From Opitutus sp. (lineage in GTDB: Bacteria > Verrucomicrobiota > Verrucomicrobiae > Opitutales > Opitutaceae), in contig SIBR01000011.1 in assembly GCA_009695065.1 (NCBI GenBank), positions 1-64,000 of the forward strand: a stretch of DNA of 64,000 nt, in the 5' to 3' direction. The notes under the pieces are model-generated. The model saw nothing but the letters and a program-made list of their open reading frames with translations. It did not search any database and was not told where the DNA came from. The translations under genes were made by a program, and so were the position numbers. The stretch's first letter is position 1; every line of letters starts with the position of its first letter. This document shows positions 44,957 through 53,055 of the stretch, piece by piece.

Positions 44957-44977
44957 CAAGCCAAAGACCTTCCGGCG

Positions 44978-45868
44978 TTACGTCGGCAGCGAGCACAGCG
45001 CCTGCAGATTCCGCAGGCACGCGTTGCTCGCCTCTTCGGCGCCCTTGGAAAACGTGTAACCCGCGGGCAGATGCAGCAACTTCTCATCCATCTGTTCGAC
45101 GCGCCAGTGCGTCTCGAGCGAGATCAGCCCCTGGTAGCCGCTGCTTTCGATTTCCGTCAAGTGCGCGCGCCAGCCCACCTCGCCCAACCCGACCGGCACC
45201 GCATCGGCCCCATAGTTCTTCGCCGCGCTGCCCCGCCGAATCGCATCCTTTGCATGGATGTGAACGATCCGCGGCGCGAGCAGCGGAAAGAGTTTCGTCG
45301 ACGGAAAGGTCGAACCCTGCACGTAGAGGATGTTGCACGGGTCCCAGATGACGCCCCAGCCCTTCGCCGGCATGATCGCCGACAACTGGAGCACTTCCTC
45401 GCCGGTGCCGATGATGCAAGAGCTCTCGTTTTCCACGCCCACGGTCACGCCCGCCTTCGACGCGAGGTTGATCAGTTCGCGCAGATGGCCGGCGATCTTG
45501 CTCAGCGTGGGCGCATCCGGCGCCACCGGGCGGCGGAGAAACGTGAAGACGCGAATCAAACTGCAATCGAGCGCCTTGGCGGTCTCGAGGCTCCGCTTGA
45601 AGATTTCAATGTGTTCCTTGATCTCCGCCGGCTGGCCGACCTCGCACTTGAAGACGGGCGAAGCGCAACCGTGGATTTTCCAGCCTTCGCCGCGCGCCAC
45701 CGCGCCGACCTCCGCGATATCGGCGGGCGTCAAGTCCTTGAACGCCCGGCCCGCCATACTCCGCAGTTCAAAGCCCGAGAACTTGAACGCGCGCACGAAG
45801 CGACGGACATCCGGCAAGTCCTGAGAAATCTCATCCGAAATGATGGTGAAGGCAGCGGGGAATTTCAT
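44978..45868 (-). CDS. Sugar phosphate isomerase/epimerase family protein (xylose isomerase-like TIM barrel)
   Basis: A 296-residue cytoplasmic TIM-barrel protein. Landmarks are IISDEISQDLPDVRRFVRAF, FSGFELRSMAGR, CSLIRVFTFLRRP, VTVGVENESSCIIGTGEEV, GVIWDPCNILYVQG, IVHIHAKDAIR and GLISLETHWRVEQ; the Glu, Asp, His and Glu at the strand ends form the AP2-type metal site. Members isomerise or epimerise sugars and some process 3-keto sugars; the exact reaction cannot be read. It fits with the DUF1080 and Gfo/Idh/MocA genes as a 3-keto-sugar pathway candidate. Confidence 0.88.
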   Translation of the reverse strand: MKFPAAFTIISDEISQDLPDVRRFVRAFKFSGFELRSMAGRAFKDLTPADIAEVGAVARGEGWKIHGCASPVFKCEVGQPAEIKEHIEIFKRSLETAKALDCSLIRVFTFLRRPVAPDAPTLSKIAGHLRELINLASKAGVTVGVENESSCIIGTGEEVLQLSAIMPAKGWGVIWDPCNILYVQGSTFPSTKLFPLLAPRIVHIHAKDAIRRGSAAKNYGADAVPVGLGEVGWRAHLTEIESSGYQGLISLETHWRVEQMDEKLLHLPAGYTFSKGAEEASNACLRNLQALCSLPT

Positions 45869-45962
45869 GGCAGCAAGGATGACGTTGAAGTCGGGAAAAC
45901 GCGACGCAAGCCCTTATCAATCGCGATGTGTGACCAGGGGGTTGGTTCGGCGTCACGATCCG

Positions 45963-46091
45963 ATGGCCGCGCGCGGAGCGCCCTGTCACGTTCGTCGTAC
46001 CGGGTGGGCCGTGCACTCCGCGCGCGGCCGCCGAACGTAAGGCCGAACCCAACATTTTGGCCGCTCACGGAGTGGCCGGCCCACCCGGTAC
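45963..46091. repeat. Family 1 repeat cluster, three arms
   Basis: A right arm, GGCCGCGCGCGGAGCGCC, is linked by TGTCACGTTCGTCGTACC to a left arm GGGTGGGCCGTGCACTCCGC. A second right arm, GGCCGCTCACGGAGTGGCCG, ends at CCACCCGGTAC. It is the densest array of this family in the window. Confidence 0.85.
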
Positions 46092-46119
46092 AAGGCTCAG
46101 TAAGAACCGCCGCCGGCGT

Positions 46120-46848
46120 TCAAGCTCCGCCTGGTCCCCACCGATCCGTAATCTCCTTCAGCGCCCGATTCGCCAGCATCCCGAGCACGACGCACACCCC
46201 GATTGTCACCACGATCCCGCCGACCACTGTCCAGGTGTCGGCCACGTTCTTGAACCGGAGCTGCTCGAGCCCTGCCGCCGCAAACGTCGCCAGCGCCGTG
46301 CGCGGCGCGACGCCCACCAGCGTTCCCATCGTATACTCGAAAAATGGCACCCGCGCAGCCGCCAACACAAAGTTCGCCAGCGCGAATGGCGACGCCGGCG
46401 GCACCCGCAGCAGCGTTACCACCAGCATCGTGCGCCCGAACGTGCTCCCCAACAGCGAATGGTGGATGGCGTTCCATTGCGCACGTTCCCGGATCACCTC
46501 GATCACGTGATCCCGCGTAATCCATCGCCCGATGGCATAGGCCAGCAGCGACGCCACCGTGATTGTCACCATCGCCAGCGGCCAGCCGACCGCAAAACCA
46601 AACGCCCACCCGGCAAGGATGGCGCACGAATAGGTCGGAAGAAACGAGATGCCCATCAGGAAGCCCGTGAGCAAAAAATAGATCGCGATGCCCTCGCCAT
46701 CGTGCGCGCGCAGCCACGGACCCAGCCGCGTCAGGAATGCCAGCAACACAAAGCCCCCCAGTGGCGGCCAAAACGACAAGACAATGGCCACCGGCCCGGC
46801 GGCGCCCAGCCGACGAAACCACCCGGGTTTGGCGTTTTCAGAATTCAC
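46120..46848 (-). CDS. TVP38/TMEM64 (DedA-like) family membrane protein
   Basis: A protein of about 242 residues with six or so hydrophobic stretches, including VAIVLSFWPPLGGFVLLAFL, YFLLTGFLMGISFLPTYSCA, ILAGWAFGFAVGWPLAMVTI and VGGIVVTIGVCVVLGMLANR. The family core is LLRVPPASPFALANFVLAAA then RVPFFEYTMGTLVGVAPRTA. TVP38/DedA proteins are linked to lipid carrier recycling and membrane homeostasis. The start is a GTG at 46846-46848 (MNSENAKPGWFRRLG); an ATG at 46918-46920 gives 24 more residues, and the frame even runs into the repeat. I prefer the GTG by family length. Confidence 0.85.
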   Translation of the reverse strand: MNSENAKPGWFRRLGAAGPVAIVLSFWPPLGGFVLLAFLTRLGPWLRAHDGEGIAIYFLLTGFLMGISFLPTYSCAILAGWAFGFAVGWPLAMVTITVASLLAYAIGRWITRDHVIEVIRERAQWNAIHHSLLGSTFGRTMLVVTLLRVPPASPFALANFVLAAARVPFFEYTMGTLVGVAPRTALATFAAAGLEQLRFKNVADTWTVVGGIVVTIGVCVVLGMLANRALKEITDRWGPGGA

Positions 46849-46925
46849 ACCGATGCGATTGGCAGGATTGGGCGGAGAGGGACAGCGGAATCGGCGAGAG
46901 AAAGTTAAGATCGATCCCATGGCCG

Positions 46926-47001
46926 TGGCCGCGTACGGAGTGCACGGCCCACCCGGCAAGGTGATCTTGATGGGTGGGCCGCGCGCTCCGCCGCGCGGCC
47001 G
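46926..47001. repeat. REPIN-like repeat, family 1, arms in reverse order
   Basis: Right arm GGCCGCGTACGGAGTGCACG then GCCCACCCGG, link CAAGGTGATCTTGATGG, left arm GGTGGGCCGCGCGCTCCGCC then GCGCGGCC. Confidence 0.8.
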
Positions 47002-47076
47002 GAAAACACGAAGTTAAACCCAACCACATTCCATGCTTCCCAACGCCCGCCGGATTTCGCCATACTTCGCTTCCCC

Positions 47077-47811
47077 ATGAAACCCCATCCCTTCGTTCTC
47101 ATTTTCACCCTAGCCCTCGGCCTCGCGTCGGCGCAGGCCGCCGACAACCAGCTGACCGCGACAGAAAAAGCCGCCGGCTGGCAACTGGTCTTCGACGGAA
47201 AATCCCTCGACGGCTGGCGCGGGTATCGGCTGAAAGGCGTGCCCGAAAACCTCGGCTGGGAGGTAAACGACGGAACGCTTCACGCGAAACAGGTGAAGTA
47301 CGACATGTCCAACATCCCGATGGCGCAGTTTCGCAAGAGCGAGCTCATCACCGAGAAGAAGTTCAACGATTTCGAACTGAGCTGGGATTGGAAACTCTCC
47401 AAGGCGGCCAACAACGGGATCAAATATTTCGTCACCGAGGAACGGCCCAGCGCCCCCGGACCGGAATATCAGATGATGGACGACGCCAACCACCCCGACG
47501 GCAAGATGGGCCCGACGCATCACACCGGCGCGTTCTACGACGTGCTGCCTGGCGCGGCTGACAAGGCGAGCCCGATTGGCCAGTGGAACACCTCACGGGT
47601 CGTCGTGCGCGGCAATCACGTCGAGCACTGGCTCAACGGCCAAAAGGTGGTCGATTGCCAGCTCGGCAGCCCCGAGGTCAAGGCCGGCCTCGCCAAGAGC
47701 AAATTCAAGAACGAGCCCGGCTTCGGCGAAAAAATCGCCGGCCACATCATGCTCACCTACCACGGCGACGAAACGTGGGTGAAGAACTTCAAGGTTCGCG
47801 AGCTCAAGTAG
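47077..47811 (+). CDS. Secreted DUF1080 protein (3-keto-disaccharide hydrolase family)
   Basis: A 244-residue protein with a signal peptide (FVLIFTLALGLASAQAADNQ). The DUF1080 core is WQLVFDGKSLDGWRGYRLKG, GWEVNDGTLHAKQ, FNDFELSWDWKLSKAANNGI, GPEYQMMDDANHPDGK, TGAFYDVLPGAADKASPIGQ and WNTSRVVVRGNHVEHWLNGQ. Family members are carbohydrate-active jelly-roll proteins, and some cleave 3-keto-glycosides. The gene's stop overlaps the 3' end of the convergent MFS gene by 8 bp. Confidence 0.92.
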   Translation: MKPHPFVLIFTLALGLASAQAADNQLTATEKAAGWQLVFDGKSLDGWRGYRLKGVPENLGWEVNDGTLHAKQVKYDMSNIPMAQFRKSELITEKKFNDFELSWDWKLSKAANNGIKYFVTEERPSAPGPEYQMMDDANHPDGKMGPTHHTGAFYDVLPGAADKASPIGQWNTSRVVVRGNHVEHWLNGQKVVDCQLGSPEVKAGLAKSKFKNEPGFGEKIAGHIMLTYHGDETWVKNFKVRELK

Positions 47812-49099
47812 GCGTCGAGGGTGAGGGCGGCGCGGCACCGCCCGACACGTCCCGTTCCAGGCCCAGTTCGCCAATCAGCAGACAGACGAGCGCGAAGCCC
47901 GTCAGGTGCATCACCGAGCCCACGGCGAAAATCGGGGTGAACGAGAGATTTTGGGCCGTCCAGCCAATCGCCTTTTGCGAGAAGGCTCCGGCCAGGCTTC
48001 CCAGCGCCCCGCCGAAACCCGTCACCGCACCCACGACATGGGGCGGAAACACCTCGGCAGGCAGCGTGATGTTACCCCAGGCCGCATGGGCAAACATCGC
48101 CACGCTAATCAGCGCCACCGCCACGGCCGCACTGGGCACGCGGGTGACGAGCAGGAAGCAAACGGGCATGGTGCACGACGCGGCGAGCATCATGGTCTTG
48201 CGGGCGCGATTGTGCGACCAGCCGCGCCGCATCAGCCAGCCCGGCACCGCGCCGCCGGCCACGTTGCCCAGGGCCAGGCCGACAAAGGGAATCCAGCTAT
48301 ATTTACCGATGTCCGCCAGGTCGAAGCCCCGCTCCTGCTGCAGAAATTTTGGGGTCCAAAAAATGAAGAGATAGGAAATCGGATCCGTGAGCACGCGCGC
48401 CATGATGCAGCCCCAGACCGCCTTCATCCCGAGCAGCCGGCGAATCGGAACGGCCGGCAGCGCTTCGTCCACCGGAGGGGGGCTGCCCGCTTCAATCAGG
48501 GCGAGCTCGTCGGCACCGAGCCAGGGATGTTGCCGCGGCCGCCGATAGACGACAGCCCACACCGCCACCCATACCAGCCCGAGCGCCCCGCCAAAAACAA
48601 ACGCGTAGCGCCAGCCCCACGTCAGCGCAATCCACGCGACCAAGGGCGCCGCCAGCGCGGCACCCAGCGCGGTGCCGGCGTTGAAGATTCCGACGGCTAG
48701 CGCCCGCTCGCGCATCGGGAACCACTCCGTCACCGTCCGCACCCCGGCCGGAAAATTCGCCGGCTCAGTCGCGCCCAACAGCACCCGGAAAAACGTGAAG
48801 TGCCCGGCCGTCCGGGCGAAGGCGTGCAAGGCGTTGGCCAGCGACCAGCCAGAAACGAAGACCAGGAATGACCGCCGCGTGCCCAGCCAGTCCACCAGCC
48901 GGCCGCTCACCGCGTACATCACCGTGTAGCTGATCAGAAACGCGAAGGTAATATCGGCATATTGCACCGTCGTGATGTGCATCTCGTCCTGGATCGTCTG
49001 CGCGAGCACCGACAAGGTCTGCCGGTCGAGGTAATTCAGTTCCGACGCGAGGCACAGCATCACGACGATGTACCAGCGCAGCCCGGGGATTTTTTTCAT
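47804..49099 (-). CDS. MFS transporter, anion:cation symporter type (hexuronate-like)
   Basis: A 431-residue carrier with 12 predicted helices. The start WYIVVMLCLASELNYLDRQT is characteristic of the ACS/ExuT family, with GRLVDWLGTRRSFLVFVSGW as the loop 2-3 motif, RVLLGATEPANFPAGVRTVT and WRYAFVFGGALGLVWVAVWA. The C-terminal half has FIFWTPKFLQQERGFDLADI. ACS carriers import hexuronates, galactarate, glucarate or similar acids. The substrate is inferred from family only. The last codons overlap the DUF1080 gene. Confidence 0.92.
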   Translation of the reverse strand: MKKIPGLRWYIVVMLCLASELNYLDRQTLSVLAQTIQDEMHITTVQYADITFAFLISYTVMYAVSGRLVDWLGTRRSFLVFVSGWSLANALHAFARTAGHFTFFRVLLGATEPANFPAGVRTVTEWFPMRERALAVGIFNAGTALGAALAAPLVAWIALTWGWRYAFVFGGALGLVWVAVWAVVYRRPRQHPWLGADELALIEAGSPPPVDEALPAVPIRRLLGMKAVWGCIMARVLTDPISYLFIFWTPKFLQQERGFDLADIGKYSWIPFVGLALGNVAGGAVPGWLMRRGWSHNRARKTMMLAASCTMPVCFLLVTRVPSAAVAVALISVAMFAHAAWGNITLPAEVFPPHVVGAVTGFGGALGSLAGAFSQKAIGWTAQNLSFTPIFAVGSVMHLTGFALVCLLIGELGLERDVSGGAAPPSPSTPT

Positions 49100-49284
49100 G
49101 GGATGGAACAGGCGAGCGAACGGCAGGGGTTGGCGGGGGCGGAAGCAGACTGTAACGCTTCGGTCCGCCCCGTCACGTTTCGATCGTTTCCACGATTGTC
49201 AGCCGAAATCTTTCTGTCTTCCCCTTAACAGACGGCTGGCGTCACGCGCCCTTTCGTGAACACTCCGCTCCTTTCTCCCCACCC

Positions 49285-50037
49285 ATGAACCAAATTGATC
49301 TCCAAGGTAAAACCGCCGTTGTTACCGGCGCCGCGCGCGGCATCGGTCTCGCCATCGTCCGTCGCGTGCTGACCTCAGGCGGGCGCTGCAGCCTGTGGGA
49401 CAACGATGCCGCCGCCCTCGAGGCCGCCGCACGCGCGCTCAATGCGCCGGACAAGATTCAGACCCTGACGGTTGACATCACTGACGAGACCAAGGTTTCC
49501 GCCGCGGCCGCCGCCGTCCAGACGCGCTTTGGCGCGGTGGACATTCTCGTCAACAACGCCGGCATCGCCGGAGTCTCGAAAAAACTTTGGGAGTGCAGCG
49601 CGAAGGAATGGCGGGCCGTCATGGAGCTCGATTTGTTTGCCGTATTTCTCTGCTGCCACGCGATTGTGCCGCTGATGCTGCCGCGCAACACGGGCCGGAT
49701 CGTCAACATCGCCTCCATCGCGGGTAAGGAAGGGAATCCGAACGCCTCGCACTACAGCGCTGCCAAGGCCGGGGTCATCGGACTCACGAAGTCACTCGGC
49801 AAGGAGCTCGCGACGACCGGCATTCGCGTCAATTGCGTCACGCCCGCCGTCATTGAGACCGAAATCCTCAAGCAAATCTCGCAGGAGCACATCAACTACA
49901 TGCTCTCGAAGATCCCGATCGGCCGGCCCGGCACCGTCGATGAGGTCGCCGCGCTCGTGGCCTGGTTGTGCTCGGAGGACTGCTCTTTCACCACCGGCGC
50001 CGTGTTCGACATCTCCGGCGGCCGCGCGACGTATTAG
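49285..50037 (+). CDS. Short-chain dehydrogenase/reductase
   Basis: A 250-residue SDR of the classical type: cofactor motif VVTGAARGIGLAIVRR, LVNNAGIAGVSKK, catalytic Ser in RIVNIASIAGKEGNPNA, and YSAAKAGVIGLTKSLGKELA with the Tyr-Lys pair, then VNCVTPAVIETEIL and TTGAVFDISGGRATY. The Asp at the end of strand 2 (SLWDNDAAAL) favours NAD. It resembles 2-keto-3-deoxy-L-fuconate or other sugar-acid dehydrogenases, which fits the MFS sugar-acid carriers on either side. Confidence 0.9.
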   Translation: MNQIDLQGKTAVVTGAARGIGLAIVRRVLTSGGRCSLWDNDAAALEAAARALNAPDKIQTLTVDITDETKVSAAAAAVQTRFGAVDILVNNAGIAGVSKKLWECSAKEWRAVMELDLFAVFLCCHAIVPLMLPRNTGRIVNIASIAGKEGNPNASHYSAAKAGVIGLTKSLGKELATTGIRVNCVTPAVIETEILKQISQEHINYMLSKIPIGRPGTVDEVAALVAWLCSEDCSFTTGAVFDISGGRATY

Positions 50038-50085
50038 CCCGCACTTTTCACCCTCTGCTTGGTTTGCACGGGTGGCAGACGATGG

Positions 50086-50230
50086 ATGCGGCGGTGTTTC
50101 TGCGTAACCTGTGAGGACATGCGGGCTAAAAGCAAAACCGCAGCGGTTTTGCCCATGCCCGGACGCCTCAGGCGGCTGAGACCGCGGCCCAGATTTTAGA
50201 AGACGCTGTGGCTGCGCCTGAGAGCAGAGT
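50086..50230 (+). repeat. About 145-bp dispersed repeat (family 4), copy 2
   Basis: It contains GAGGACATGCGGGCTAAAAG, CAAAACCGCAGCGGTTTTGC (itself a hairpin), GGCGGCTGAGACCGCGGCCC and AGATTTTAGAAGACGCTG. It matches the minus strand of 11134-11280 throughout with scattered differences. Confidence 0.75.
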
Positions 50231-50290
50231 ATGCTAATATCTGCCCGTTTCGTCGCCGGCCACGACGATTTTTTGTTCGGGGTTCGTGCG

Positions 50291-50316
50291 ACGTAGCCCT
50301 GCCCGAGAGGGCAGGG
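50291..50316 (+). repeat. GTAGCCCTGCC hairpin repeat, left copy
   Basis: GTAGCCCTGCCCGAGAGGGC then AGGG. Its inverted relative at 51883-51906 (CCCTGCCCCCCAGGCAGGGC then TACC) lies on the far side of the MFS gene. Confidence 0.65.
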
Positions 50317-50438
50317 ATGATTGCGCTTTCGTTTTGTTCTCGGTCCCGCCTCTCTCGACGCGGGCGACGAATACACCTTTGGCTGCGGCTGCCGCGGCAG
50401 GAAAAGTCCGGGCTCGGGATTTTCGCGCTCGCGAAAAT

Positions 50439-51773
50439 CTAATTTTTCGCCTCGGGCGAGGAATTTTCCAGCGGCGTGACGGAGTCGATGAACATCCACG
50501 CGATCGCGCCGACGGCGTAGATCGCCGCCGCCACCAGAAACGCCGTGGTCCAGCCCGCGAGCGTGGGCGGCGAGTCCGCGGTCACCTTCGTGCTCTGGAG
50601 GATGTAGCCCACCACCACGGGGCCGACGGCGCCGCCGAGGTTGCCCATCATGTTCATGCTGCCGGAAAGGGAGCCGGCCAGCCGCCCGCCGACATCCATG
50701 CACGCGGCCCAGTCGGGCGCCATCGCAAGGTCGTTGGAGAAACTGGCGAGTCCCAGGGCGATCATCGCGAACACCGGATCGTTGATCCTCGTCGCCACGA
50801 CCAGCATCGCCCCGGCCGCAAACAGTCCCGTGCAGGCCACGATTTTTCGCGCGCGGCGCACGTTGCCCGAAGACTCGGCCAGCCGCTTCGCCACCCAACC
50901 ACCGACAAAACAACCGATGCCGCCAAAGAACAGGGGCAGCCCGGCGAGCACCGCGCTTTTTTCCAACGACACGCCGCGCGCCTCGCGCAGGTAGGTCGGG
51001 AGCCAGGTGATATAAAAATACCAGCCATACGACATGCAGAAATACTGCAGCCAGAGCAGCAGCACGGTCGGGTTCGAGCAGAGCCGGGCCCAGGGAATCT
51101 TCGCATGACTCGGGGCATTGGTCTCCGCCCCGTCGAGCAGCGCGAGCTCCGCGGCGTTCACGCCGGGATGATCGGCCGGCCGATCGCGAAACCACCGATA
51201 AAAACCCACGGCCCAAATCACCCCGAGGCAGCCAAAAAGCGCGAAGGCCCAGCGCCAGTTCATCAGGCCGAGTACCGCCGCCACGAGCAGCGGCGTGAAC
51301 GCCCCACCCCAGCGCGCGCTCAGCCAGAGGAGGCCCTGCGCCCGCACCCGCTCGTTCGACGGGAGCCAGATCGTGAAAATCTTCGTCACGTTCGGGAAGC
51401 ACCCGGCTTCCCCCACCCCGAACAAAAACCGGCAAACGACCATCGACACGAAATTCCACGCCGCGCCCGTCGCCGCGGTAAAGATCGACCACATCACCAC
51501 CACTTTCATCAACACGCTGCGCGGCCCATAGCGATCTCCCATCCAGCCGCCGGGGACTTCGAAGAGCGCATACGAAATCGCGAACGCCGAAAAAACCCAG
51601 CCCATCTGCGTCTCGGACAAAGCGAGCTCGCGCCGGATGTTGGGCGCCGCCTGGGAAATGCAGACGCGATCGATGTAGGTGATGATCGCCAGGGTGATCA
51701 CGAACCCAAACATGGCGAAGCGGGCCCGTGACGCCGGCGCACCGGTTTTTTCAGCTGTGGAGTGGGGTAACAC
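50439..51773 (-). CDS. MFS transporter, ACS family (sugar acid type)
   Basis: A 444-residue, 12-helix carrier. Landmarks are FGFVITLAIITYIDRVCISQ, SAFAISYALFEVPGGWMGDR, YGPRSVLMKVVVMWSIFTAA, RFLFGVGEAGCFPNVTKIFT and WLPSNERVRAQGLLWLSARW, all ACS-type motifs, then WYFYITWLPTYLREARGVSL. The two ACS carriers in this block (this and 47804) are clearly different sequences, so they may import different acids. A GTG at 51771-51773 starts the frame. It is bracketed by inverted copies of a small hairpin repeat. Confidence 0.92.
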   Translation of the reverse strand: MLPHSTAEKTGAPASRARFAMFGFVITLAIITYIDRVCISQAAPNIRRELALSETQMGWVFSAFAISYALFEVPGGWMGDRYGPRSVLMKVVVMWSIFTAATGAAWNFVSMVVCRFLFGVGEAGCFPNVTKIFTIWLPSNERVRAQGLLWLSARWGGAFTPLLVAAVLGLMNWRWAFALFGCLGVIWAVGFYRWFRDRPADHPGVNAAELALLDGAETNAPSHAKIPWARLCSNPTVLLLWLQYFCMSYGWYFYITWLPTYLREARGVSLEKSAVLAGLPLFFGGIGCFVGGWVAKRLAESSGNVRRARKIVACTGLFAAGAMLVVATRINDPVFAMIALGLASFSNDLAMAPDWAACMDVGGRLAGSLSGSMNMMGNLGGAVGPVVVGYILQSTKVTADSPPTLAGWTTAFLVAAAIYAVGAIAWMFIDSVTPLENSSPEAKN

Positions 51774-51882
51774 GTCTGGTGGGCTTGAAGATCCGGAGCG
51801 GCCCTGTCAACGCGCCACTCCCGCGCAATAGACCGTGCCGGGGAGACGCGGGAGCGTTTGTGATCCAACTTCCTTCTCTCCC

Positions 51883-51906
51883 TGCCCCCCAGGCAGGGCT
51901 ACCTTA
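51883..51906 (-). repeat. GTAGCCCTGCC hairpin repeat, right copy
   Basis: The inverted relative of 50291-50316. It lies 110 bp upstream of the MFS start, between that gene and the dehydrogenase gene. Confidence 0.6.
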
Positions 51907-51943
51907 GACCGCTCGATCGCGGAATCCGAGTTAAACCGACCGT

Positions 51944-52822
51944 TCAGGATCCGCTTTGCCGCATCGGCTCGATCATGACGGCCATGTCCTCGTCGCCACG
52001 CCCTTGTGCCATGGCCCGCTGAAACAACTGCAGGGCGACCTCGGCCGTCGCGAGGGTCTGGCCGCGCGTCCGGCCCTCCTGGATCGCGTAGCCGATGTCC
52101 TTCGTCATCAGCTTGAGCATGAAGTTGGGCGTATAGTCCTTCGCCGTCATCCGCGCCGACAGCGTTTTCACCAGCGGACTGCCGGGGGCTCCGTCAGTCA
52201 GCACCGCGAGGGCCTTGGCCCGATCGAGGCCACTCCGCTCAATCAAGGCGAGGGCTTCGGCGAGCGACGCGATCTGCACGGCGCACACAAAGTTATTGAT
52301 GAGCTTCACGAGCGCGCCGCTGCCCGTCGGCCCGAGGTGCATGACGCTGCGGCTCATCGGCGCCAGCACGGGACGGATCTTTTCCAGCGCCGCCGCCGAT
52401 CCACCGACGATAAAATTCAATTCGCCCCCCGCGGCATGCGGCCGGGTGCCCGTCACCGGGGCATCGACGAACTCGCAGCCGGTGGCGGCGATGGCGGCGG
52501 CCAATTCGTTGACCCACGCGACGGTCAACGTGCTGCACTCCACGAGCACCGCCCCGCGGCGGACGCCCGCGAGCGCGCCGTCGGCACCCAGCCACATCGA
52601 CCGCGACGCGACGTCGTCGGCGACCATGCTGAGCACGACGTCGGCTCCGGCGACGGCCTCCCGCGGCGTGCCCGCGGCCTTGGCCCCGGCGCCGACGAGG
52701 GCCTCGGCCTTCGCGCGACTGCGATTATAGACGGTGAGAGGAAAACCGGCACCGAGCAGACGGCGCGCCATGCCGCCTCCCATGATGCCGAGACCGAGCA
52801 ATGCGATGGTGGGCTGATTCAT
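51944..52822 (-). CDS. 3-hydroxyisobutyrate dehydrogenase-family oxidoreductase
   Basis: A 292-residue beta-hydroxyacid dehydrogenase. The Rossmann start is IALLGLGIMGGGMARRLL with TVYNRSRAKAEALV (Arg after Asn favours NADP). It has the substrate motif FVDAPVTGTRPHAAGGELNF, the catalytic Lys in GALVKLINNFVCAVQIAS and the late MLKLMTKDIGYAIQEG. Related enzymes reduce tartronate semialdehyde or oxidise 3-hydroxyisobutyrate and other hydroxy acids. Tartronate semialdehyde reductase would suit sugar-acid breakdown, but that is inference. The start is ATG 52820-52822. Confidence 0.92.
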   Translation of the reverse strand: MNQPTIALLGLGIMGGGMARRLLGAGFPLTVYNRSRAKAEALVGAGAKAAGTPREAVAGADVVLSMVADDVASRSMWLGADGALAGVRRGAVLVECSTLTVAWVNELAAAIAATGCEFVDAPVTGTRPHAAGGELNFIVGGSAAALEKIRPVLAPMSRSVMHLGPTGSGALVKLINNFVCAVQIASLAEALALIERSGLDRAKALAVLTDGAPGSPLVKTLSARMTAKDYTPNFMLKLMTKDIGYAIQEGRTRGQTLATAEVALQLFQRAMAQGRGDEDMAVMIEPMRQSGS

Positions 52823-52865
52823 TCGATGATGGATTCTTCGCTGTGCTGCTGATGAACTTCGTGGT

Positions 52866-52942
52866 TTGTCGTTCTAAGCGCCAGCGAAGAATCCAGTCGA
52901 CCCTTGCAGCGGACCGCATGGATGCTCTTCGCTCACAATGAC
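52866..52942. repeat. TCATTCTGAGCG-family repeat, diverged copy
   Basis: TGTCGTTCTAAGCGCCAGCG then AAGAATCCAG at 52866-52894, answered by GATGCTCTTCGCTCACAATG then AC at 52921-52942. A further GGATTCTTCGC piece is at 52831. It is more decayed than the other copies. Confidence 0.7.
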
Positions 52943-53004
52943 AGGGCTTGTTCGTCACCCTCTTCTTGAAAATCGGTCAGGACGCTTTTCTCCCTCCACA
53001 AAAA

Positions 53005-53030
53005 AACGCCGCCGAAAAATCGGCGGCGTT
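53005..53030 (-). terminator. Rho-independent terminator after the first cytochrome b562-like gene
   Basis: AACGCCGCCGA and TCGGCGGCGTT form a perfect 11-bp stem with a 4-nt loop. On the minus strand it is followed by a run of seven or eight T (A-run at 52999-53006). It lies 26 bp past the stop codon at 53056. Confidence 0.92.
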
Positions 53031-53055
53031 GGAAAATCAACGGGAATTCCCGTGC

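Larger units (their letters stand above)
50038..50438. other. Intergenic region with a family 4 repeat and hairpins
   Basis: About 400 bp. It holds the second copy of the 145-bp repeat (50086-50230), a perfect hairpin CCCTGCCC-GAGA-GGGCAGGG (50297-50316) and, next to the MFS stop, GATTTTCGCG-CTC-GCGAAAATC, probably the terminator of the gene ending at 50439. No protein gene is visible. Confidence 0.6.

Noticed and set aside
7563..47001. CRISPR array made of the GGGTGGGCCGGGCACTCC units
   Set aside because: The units are scattered kilobases apart, are palindromic pairs rather than direct repeats, and have no regular unique spacers. No cas gene is present.
49792..51492. A 566-codon minus-strand frame crossing the SDR and MFS genes
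   Set aside because: It overlaps two recognised genes in other frames and the repeat region between them. Its composition is Gly/Arg-rich without motifs, so it is a shadow.
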